Source of the DNA: Nitrobacter sp035546855
Lineage (GTDB): Bacteria > Pseudomonadota > Alphaproteobacteria > Rhizobiales > Xanthobacteraceae
Direction of reading: 5' to 3'
NCBI GenBank assembly: GCA_035546855.1
Contig: DASZVY010000033.1
Span: forward strand, 66,206-130,205
Length of the DNA: 64,000 bases
Made by a program: the position numbers and the translations under genes
Shown: positions 58,633 to 64,000 of the stretch, piece by piece
How the letters are laid out: each line of letters begins with the position of its first letter
Numbering within the stretch: the stretch's first letter is position 1
Notes under the pieces: model-generated
What the model was told of the DNA's origin: nothing
The model's input: the letters and a program-made list of their open reading frames with translations, nothing else
The model's database searches: none

Positions 58633-59349
58633 TTAGCCGGCGACGATCGTAGCCCGGCCGGTCCCTCGCAGAATCGAACCGATCGACCCTGCCTCCGCAA
58701 TCGAAAACACGATGATAGGCAGCGACGTCTCGCGGGCAAGCGCGAAAGCAGTCGCATCCATGACCTTGTAGCCCCCCTGAAGGGCCTGCGAATGGCTGAG
58801 GCGGTCGAACCGCCTGGCCGATGGGTCCTGCTTGGGATCGGCGCTATAGACGCCATCGACATTGGTGGCCTTCAGAACGGCCTCGGCACCGATCTCCGCC
58901 GCGCGCAGCACTGCGGTGGTGTCGGTCGTGAAATAGGGGTTGCCGGTGCCGCCCCCGAGCAGAACAACCCGGCCCTCGGACAGGTATCTGTTCGTGGCAT
59001 CGCGCGTGAACAGCTCGCAGACCTGCGGCATGACGAACGCTGACAGCGTCCGCGCCGGCTGTCCCTGCCGCTCAAGCGCGGCCTCGAGAGCGAGGCAATT
59101 CATCACCGTGGCCAGCATGCCCATGGTGTCGCCGGTCGGCCGGGCCACCCCGCGAGCCGAGACCTCGACACCGCGAAAGAGGTTGCCGCCACCGATCACG
59201 ACGGCGATTTCCGTGCCGAGCTTGCGCGCGGCGATCAGGTCGGTTGCGACCCGATCGATGGTCGGCTGGTCGATGCCGAACGGCTGCGATCCCGCGAAAT
59301 ACTCACCCGAAAGCTTGACGACGACGCGACGATAGGCTGGCTCATCCAT
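58633..59349 (-). CDS. pyrH: UMP kinase
   Basis: 238-residue amino-acid-kinase-fold enzyme phosphorylating UMP; its product feeds pyrG. It shows RVVVKLSGEYFAG, IAVVIGGGNLFRG, the GTP/UMP region LGGGTGNPYFTTDTTAVLRA, and KATNVDGVYSADPK. ATG 59349 is 47 bp after tsf, within the rpsB-tsf-pyrH-frr core. Confidence 0.97.
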   Translation of the reverse strand: MDEPAYRRVVVKLSGEYFAGSQPFGIDQPTIDRVATDLIAARKLGTEIAVVIGGGNLFRGVEVSARGVARPTGDTMGMLATVMNCLALEAALERQGQPARTLSAFVMPQVCELFTRDATNRYLSEGRVVLLGGGTGNPYFTTDTTAVLRAAEIGAEAVLKATNVDGVYSADPKQDPSARRFDRLSHSQALQGGYKVMDATAFALARETSLPIIVFSIAEAGSIGSILRGTGRATIVAG

Positions 59350-59396
59350 GATGCGTTAGCTCCGTGGCGCGTCTTCCGTCGCTCGTCGGCCTCCGC

Positions 59397-60320
59397 TCAG
59401 CCTTGTCCAGCGGCCGCGGCGACCTCGGCGGCGAAATCGGATTCCGCCTTCTCGATTCCCTCGCCGAGAGCATAGCGCACAAAACCGGCAATTTTGATCG
59501 GAGCGCCGACCTTGCCCTCAGCTTCCTTGAGCGCCTGTCCGACGCTCTTCTTGTCGTCGAAGATGAAGGGCTGCTCGAGCAGCGTCTGCTCCTTGAAGAA
59601 GGTCTTCAGGCCGGATTCGGTGATTTTCTCGATCATCGCCTCGGGCTTGCCCTGCTGGCGGAACTTGTCGGCCAGGATGTCCTTCTCGCGCTTCACCACC
59701 GCCGGATCGACGCCGGACGGGTCGATCGCGAGCGGGTTGGTGGAGGCGACATGCATGGCGATCTGCCGCCCGAGCGCGGCCAGTTCGTCCGCCTTGCCGC
59801 CGGATTCGAGACCCACAAGCACGCCCATCTTCCCGGCGCCGTCGATCACCGAATTGTGGATATAGCTCGCCACAATGCCCTTGCCGACCGCGACACCGGC
59901 CGCGCGGCGCAGCGTCATGTTCTCGCCGATGGTCGCGATCGCATCGGAAATGGCGGCTTCAACGGTCGTCGAGCCGACCTTGGCGGCCTTGATCTTCTCG
60001 ACATCGGCGCCCACGCTAAGCGCGACCTGCGCGATCATCTTGACCAGACCCTGGAACTGCTCGTTACGCGCGACGAAATCGGTCTCGGAATTGACTTCGA
60101 CGACCACGCCCTTGGCCCCGCTGGTCACAGCACCGATCAGACCCTCAGCCGCGACGCGGCCAGCCTTCTTGGCAGCCTTGGACAGCCCCTTCTTGCGGAG
60201 CCAGTCAACGGCGGCCTGCATGTCGCCGTTGTTCTCGGCAAGCGCCTGCTTGCAGTCCATCATGCCCACGCCGGTGGTTTCGCGCAGTTCCTTGACCATC
60301 GCTGCGGTGATTGTCGCCAT
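59397..60320 (-). CDS. tsf: elongation factor Ts
   Basis: 307-residue nucleotide exchange factor for EF-Tu. The N-terminal UBA-like domain MATITAAMVKELRETTGVGM followed by MDCKQALAENNGD is diagnostic, and VEVNSETDFVARN is the core signature. Two ATGs (60326 and 60320) lie behind GAGGAC; the second gives the usual MATITAAM start and 9-base spacing and is chosen. An attenuator-like hairpin separates it from rpsB. Confidence 0.97.
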   Translation of the reverse strand: MATITAAMVKELRETTGVGMMDCKQALAENNGDMQAAVDWLRKKGLSKAAKKAGRVAAEGLIGAVTSGAKGVVVEVNSETDFVARNEQFQGLVKMIAQVALSVGADVEKIKAAKVGSTTVEAAISDAIATIGENMTLRRAAGVAVGKGIVASYIHNSVIDGAGKMGVLVGLESGGKADELAALGRQIAMHVASTNPLAIDPSGVDPAVVKREKDILADKFRQQGKPEAMIEKITESGLKTFFKEQTLLEQPFIFDDKKSVGQALKEAEGKVGAPIKIAGFVRYALGEGIEKAESDFAAEVAAAAGQG

Positions 60321-60411
60321 TGTCATATGTCCTCTGCCTGTCAGGCGGCCGCGGCCCAGCTTCCGCCGTCCGCAACCCCTCTACTCAGCAACCAAGTCAG
60401 AAAATCGATGC

Positions 60412-60442
60412 AAAACGGGCGGCTGGATCACCAGCCAGCCCG
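60412..60442 (-). terminator. attenuator/terminator between rpsB and tsf
   Basis: On the minus strand, 8 bases after the rpsB stop, an 11-bp stem (CGGGC-GGCTGG with its complement and one bulged T), a TGAT tetraloop and a TTTT run. It should end part of the rpsB transcripts, lowering tsf relative to rpsB unless tsf has its own start. Confidence 0.75.
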
Positions 60443-60449
60443 GGAGATT

Positions 60450-61448
60450 TTACTCGGCTTCGGCCGTCAATGCCTTGGACTGGGCAACCCAGCCGTCGGC
60501 GCGTGCCGGAAGACCAACCTCCTCGCCGATCTTGTGGGCCGTTTCGTGATCGAATCCGGCGATCTGCCAATAGTGGAAGATGCCGAGATCGTTGAGCTTC
60601 TTCTCGATCGCGCCCGACACGCCGGTGAGTTTCTTGAGGTCGTCGGCAACACCGCGCGGACCGGCCAGCCCCTGGAAGCCGGCCGCCGGCGCATCGGCCG
60701 GAATATCCTCTTGCGGCGGCTGGACAGACGCGCCGACATCGATGCCCGATTCGCCCTGCGCGCGAGAAATGCCGTCGATTGCCGCGCGAGCGACGAGATC
60801 GCAATACAAGCTGATGGCACGGCCTGCGTCGTCATTGCCGGGCACAAGATAGGTGATGCCCTTGGGATCGCAGTTGGTGTCGACGATTGCCGCGACCGGA
60901 ATGTTGAGCCGCTGAGCTTCCTGGATCGCGATGTCTTCCTTGTTGGTGTCGATCACGAAGATCAGGTCGGGCAAGCCGCCCATGTCCTTGATGCCGCCGA
61001 GCGAGCGATCGAGCTTGTCGCGCTCGCGCTGCAACGTCAGACGCTCTTTCTTCGTGTACGAATTGGCTTCGCTCGACTTCAGCACCTCGTCGAGATGGCG
61101 CAGGCGCTTGATCGAGCCGGAAATCGTCTTCCAGTTGGTCAGCGTGCCGCCGAGCCAGCGCGAGTTGACGAAATACTGCGCCGAGCGCTTGGCGGCCTCA
61201 GCCACACCGTCCTGCGCCGAGCGCTTGGTGCCGACGAACAGGATACGGCCGCCCTTGGCGACGGTATCGCTGACAGCCTGCAACGCGCGATGCAGCATCG
61301 GCACGGTCTGGGCAAGATCGATGATGTGAATGTTGTTGCGGGTGCCGAAGATGTATTCCGCCATCTTCGGATTCCAGCGGTGCGATTGGTGACCAAAATG
61401 AACGCCAGCTTCGAGAAGCTGGCGCATGGTGAATTCGGGTAGCGCCAT
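60450..61448 (-). CDS. rpsB: 30S ribosomal protein S2 with C-terminal helix-hairpin-helix-like extension
   Basis: 332-residue S2. The standard S2 domain covers about 1-235 (MRQLLEAGVHFGHQSHRWNP, IIDLAQTVPML, RWLGGTLTNWKTI, LPDLIFVIDTNKEDIA, PVAAIVDTNCDPKGITYLVP). E. coli S2 ends near residue 241; here about 95 more residues follow: an acidic/Pro linker, then DDLKKLTGVSGAIEKKLNDL and GIFHYWQIAGF, a helix-hairpin-helix-like module known in alphaproteobacterial S2. ATG 61448 follows GGAGAATTGAACC. It starts the long minus-strand block. Confidence 0.96.
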   Translation of the reverse strand: MALPEFTMRQLLEAGVHFGHQSHRWNPKMAEYIFGTRNNIHIIDLAQTVPMLHRALQAVSDTVAKGGRILFVGTKRSAQDGVAEAAKRSAQYFVNSRWLGGTLTNWKTISGSIKRLRHLDEVLKSSEANSYTKKERLTLQRERDKLDRSLGGIKDMGGLPDLIFVIDTNKEDIAIQEAQRLNIPVAAIVDTNCDPKGITYLVPGNDDAGRAISLYCDLVARAAIDGISRAQGESGIDVGASVQPPQEDIPADAPAAGFQGLAGPRGVADDLKKLTGVSGAIEKKLNDLGIFHYWQIAGFDHETAHKIGEEVGLPARADGWVAQSKALTAEAE

Positions 61449-61589
61449 GGTTCAATTCTCCGGTTGGTTCCTCCGGAAACGTGTGAGCGATACGAGCCGT
61501 CAAACCACAGGGTATAAAACCATAGGGGTTTGCAGCCCGGATGCCACCGGACGGCCTCAACAGCCATGTTTCCGTGTGAGATGGGCCGC
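61449..61589 (-). promoter_or_regulatory. structured rpsB leader
   Basis: About 135 nt of untranslated leader between the promoter and the rpsB start. CGGAAAC near the 5' end (61568-61574) can pair perfectly with GTTTCCG (61474-61480), which directly precedes a GGAGG; smaller AAACC/GGTTT pairings lie between. The arrangement suits autogenous control by S2, but no known leader class was recognised. Confidence 0.4.
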
Positions 61590-61618
61590 TATATAGCGGG
61601 GCGATCCACCTTAAGCAA
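61590..61618 (-). promoter_or_regulatory. rpsB promoter
   Basis: On the minus strand, TTGCTT (61618-61613), exactly 17 bases, then TATATA (61595-61590). It lies in the dnaE-rpsB gap and predicts a transcript start near 61583. This is the best promoter in the window and should drive the rpsB block. Confidence 0.75.
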
Positions 61619-61653
61619 GGCAATCCCGGCCCGTTAGGGCGGTTTCCGGGCGT

Positions 61654-64000
61654 TCAGAGGGTCTGGACGTCGATGACCCCCGACACCGCCTTGATCGCAC
61701 CCGCGATCTGTGGAGAAACCCGGAAACGGCCGGGAAGCCTCATTTCCACTTCGGTTTCCAGGTCCAGCATCATCACCAGGGAGACGTCCCCGTCCCCCGC
61801 CGCCCGGCTGGCTCCTCCCTGCCCGCCGTTCTCCGGCCCCTGCAACCGCTTCACGATCGAATCGAGGGGCTTTGTGTCCCGCAGGAAGATCCGGAGTCCC
61901 TTCTGGGTCTTGGCGGCGGCATCATCCAGCGGCTCGGCATGGAGCACACGGGCCCGGACATCCTCGCCCTGCAGTTCTGCGCCCAACTGGAGCAGCACGG
62001 CCGCGCCGGGTTCCAGCACCTCGCGATACTGAGCAAGACCTTCCGAGAACAGCACGGCCTCGAAATGTCCGGTCGGGTCCGACAACCCGATGATTCCCAT
62101 CTTGTTGCCGGTCTTGGTGCGGCGCTCCATGCGCGACACCACCGTTGCCGCCACCTTTCCGGCGGTGGCGCCGGTTTTCACCGCGCGCGCGAACTCGGCC
62201 CACGACTGAACCCGCAGGCGCTTGAGCGCGGTGGCGTAGTCGTCGAGCGGATGACCCGAGAGGAAAAAGCCGATGGCGTCGTATTCCCGGCGCAGCCGGT
62301 CGGCAGGCAGCCAGGGCTCGACCTGTGGCAGGATGACGGACGGCGCATCCGCCATGCCGCCGAACATGTCGTTCTGACCCGACGTTGCCGCTTCGTGGCC
62401 GCGCTGGCAGGCGGCGAGGATCGCTTCGGCCCCCGCGAACACCCGCGCCCGATTGGGTTCGAGCGTGTCGAACGCGCCGGCGGCGGCGAGACTTTCGATC
62501 ACCCGCTTGTTGATGGCGCGCGGATTGACCCGCGAAGCGAAGTCGGCCAGCGACGTGAACATCCCGCCGGTTCTTCGCGCCTCCACGATCAGCTCGACCG
62601 CCTGTGCACCGACACCCTTCAGCGCCGCGAGCGCATAGCGGATGGTGCCGTCGTGAACCTCGAACGTCGCGCCGGAGTGGTTGATCGACGGCGGCTCGAC
62701 CTTGATTCCGAGCCGCTGCGCCTCGGCGCGAAATTCGGAGAGCTTGTCGGTATTGCTTATATCGAGCGTCATCGACGCAGCGAGAAACTCGACCGGGTAA
62801 TGCGCCTTCATATAGGCGGTGTGATACGACACCAGCGCGTAGGCTGCAGCGTGACTCTTGTTGAAGCCGTAGTCGGCGAACTTCGCCAGCAACTCGAAGA
62901 TCGTCTCCGCCTGCCCCTTGGCGACGCCGTTCTTCACCGAGCCCGCGACGAAAATATCGCGCTGCTTGTCCATCTCCGCGCGGATCTTCTTGCCCATCGC
63001 GCGCCGCAGCAGATCGGCGTCGCCGAGCGAATAGCCGGCCATGACCTGCGCGATCTGCATCACCTGTTCCTGGTAGATGATGACGCCAAAGGTCTCCTTC
63101 AGGATCGGCTCGAGCATCGGATGCAGGTATTCCGGTTCTTCTTCGCCATGCTTGCGCGCGCAATAGGTCGGAATGTTCGCCATCGGGCCCGGTCGATACA
63201 GCGCGACCAGCGCGATGATGTCCTCGAAACGGTCCGGGCGCATGTCGACCAGGGCCCGCCGCATGCCCTGGCTTTCAACCTGGAACACGCCGACCACATC
63301 GCCGCGCGCCAGCATCTGATAGCTCGCGGGATCGTCAACCGGCAACGTGGCCAGATCGACATCCACGTTGCGCTGCCGCAGCAGCTTCACTGCAACGTCG
63401 AGCACCGTCAGCGTCTTGAGGCCGAGAAAGTCGAACTTCACGAGGCCCGCATCCTCGACATGCTTCATGTCGAACTGGGTGACGGGCATGTCCGAGCGCG
63501 GATCGCGATAGAGCGGCACGAGCTGGTCGAGCGGCCGGTCGCCGATCACCACGCCGGCGGCATGGGTCGATGCGTGGCGGTACAATCCTTCCACCTGCAA
63601 CGCGATCTCGATCAGGCGGGCGATCGCTTCGTCCTCGTCACGCAGCGCCTGCAGCCGCGGCTCCCCGTCCACCGCCTGCGCGAGGGTCACGGGCTTGGCC
63701 GGATTGTTGGGGATCAGTTCCGCGACCTTGTTGACCTGCCCGTACGGCAGGCCCAGAACCCGCCCGACGTCGCGCACCGCCGCCCGTGCCTGCAATTTTC
63801 CGAACGTGATGATCTGCGCCACCCGGTCGCCGCCGTATTCGTTACGGACATATTCGATGACGCGGTCCCGCCCTTCCTGGCAGAAATCGATGTCGAAGTC
63901 GGGCATCGACACACGTTCCGGATTGAGGAACCGTTCGAACAGCAGATTGAACTGCAAGGGGTCGAGATCGGTGATGGTCAGCGCCCAGGCCGCCACCGAC
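61654..64000 (-). CDS. dnaE: DNA polymerase III alpha subunit, C-terminal part (runs off right edge)
   Basis: At least 781 residues of the replicative polymerase. The catalytic acidic pair is in SMPDFDIDFCQEGR, preceded by FNLLFERFLNPERVS; the other polymerase elements are GFGKLQ-like IITFGKLQARAAVRDV, DFLGLKTLTVLD and MGKKIRAEMDKQ. GYNKSHA-type FADYGFNKSHAAAYALVSYH follows. A tandem HhH and OB-fold region (VAATVVSRMERRTKTGNKMG) ends the protein, as in DnaE1. The PHP domain and start lie to the right of the window. It is upstream of rpsB on the same strand with 205 bp between. Confidence 0.96.
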   Translation of the reverse strand, partial: SVAAWALTITDLDPLQFNLLFERFLNPERVSMPDFDIDFCQEGRDRVIEYVRNEYGGDRVAQIITFGKLQARAAVRDVGRVLGLPYGQVNKVAELIPNNPAKPVTLAQAVDGEPRLQALRDEDEAIARLIEIALQVEGLYRHASTHAAGVVIGDRPLDQLVPLYRDPRSDMPVTQFDMKHVEDAGLVKFDFLGLKTLTVLDVAVKLLRQRNVDVDLATLPVDDPASYQMLARGDVVGVFQVESQGMRRALVDMRPDRFEDIIALVALYRPGPMANIPTYCARKHGEEEPEYLHPMLEPILKETFGVIIYQEQVMQIAQVMAGYSLGDADLLRRAMGKKIRAEMDKQRDIFVAGSVKNGVAKGQAETIFELLAKFADYGFNKSHAAAYALVSYHTAYMKAHYPVEFLAASMTLDISNTDKLSEFRAEAQRLGIKVEPPSINHSGATFEVHDGTIRYALAALKGVGAQAVELIVEARRTGGMFTSLADFASRVNPRAINKRVIESLAAAGAFDTLEPNRARVFAGAEAILAACQRGHEAATSGQNDMFGGMADAPSVILPQVEPWLPADRLRREYDAIGFFLSGHPLDDYATALKRLRVQSWAEFARAVKTGATAGKVAATVVSRMERRTKTGNKMGIIGLSDPTGHFEAVLFSEGLAQYREVLEPGAAVLLQLGAELQGEDVRARVLHAEPLDDAAAKTQKGLRIFLRDTKPLDSIVKRLQGPENGGQGGASRAAGDGDVSLVMMLDLETEVEMRLPGRFRVSPQIAGAIKAVSGVIDVQTL

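Overview
The window is GC-rich chromosomal DNA from an alphaproteobacterium, most likely the Bradyrhizobium/Rhodopseudomonas/Nitrobacter/Afipia group (Nitrobacteraceae). This is inferred from gene families, gene order (pdhA-pdhB-pdhC-lpdA, eno, kdsA, pyrG, secG, tpiA; trpD-trpC-moaC-moeA-lexA; rpsB to lpxB), a lipoylated E1-beta subunit, a GAAC-N7-GAAC SOS box and a dispersed palindromic repeat typical of these genomes. No database search was run. Most of the window is core metabolism and envelope biogenesis. No phage, insertion sequence, CRISPR array, rRNA or tRNA was recognised.

Layout. 1-2465: the start of dgt (cut by the left edge), divergent erpA, a membrane methyltransferase and xthA. 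2496-13727 (minus strand): ftsB, then pdhA-pdhB-pdhC, a small tautomerase, lpdA, a threonine-synthase-like gene, an orphan tricarboxylate-transporter binding protein, ilvD and a Sel1-repeat protein. 13793-21218: accessory oxidoreductases, a class III CoA-transferase, and a membrane methyltransferase/hydrolase pair opposite a secreted hydrolase. 21282-28894: eno, queF, kdsA, a VOC protein, a NIPSNAP protein, pyrG, secG and tpiA. Between the NIPSNAP gene and pyrG lies a PAAR-domain remnant abutting a palindromic repeat. 29128-38229 (mostly plus strand): ppiD-like, trpD, trpC and moaC, then a non-core insert (SPW-repeat, DUF2336, frameshifted HAD phosphatase), then moeA and SOS-controlled lexA. 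38238-46760: comEC, divergent glnS and gltX, gltA with a strong terminator, and an amidohydrolase. 46757-64000 (minus strand): dnaE (cut by the right edge), then rpsB-tsf-pyrH-frr-uppS-cdsA-dxr-rseP-bamA-lpxD-fabZ-lpxA-lpxI-lpxB.

The last block links translation (rpsB, tsf, frr), nucleotide supply (pyrH), isoprenoid and undecaprenyl carrier (dxr, uppS), phospholipid (cdsA), outer-membrane assembly and stress proteolysis (bamA, rseP) and lipid A (lpxD, fabZ, lpxA, lpxI, lpxB). Its genes often overlap at stop/start codons. The pdh block makes acetyl-CoA, and gltA uses it.

I found no clearly new system. The best leads are: the truncated PAAR-like sequence against a three-way-junction palindrome; the membrane methyltransferase plus membrane alpha/beta-hydrolase pair whose nucleophile position is Cys; a HAD phosphatase frameshifted in a GC repeat; a frameshifted small gene ahead of the SPW protein; and a structured rpsB leader with its promoter.
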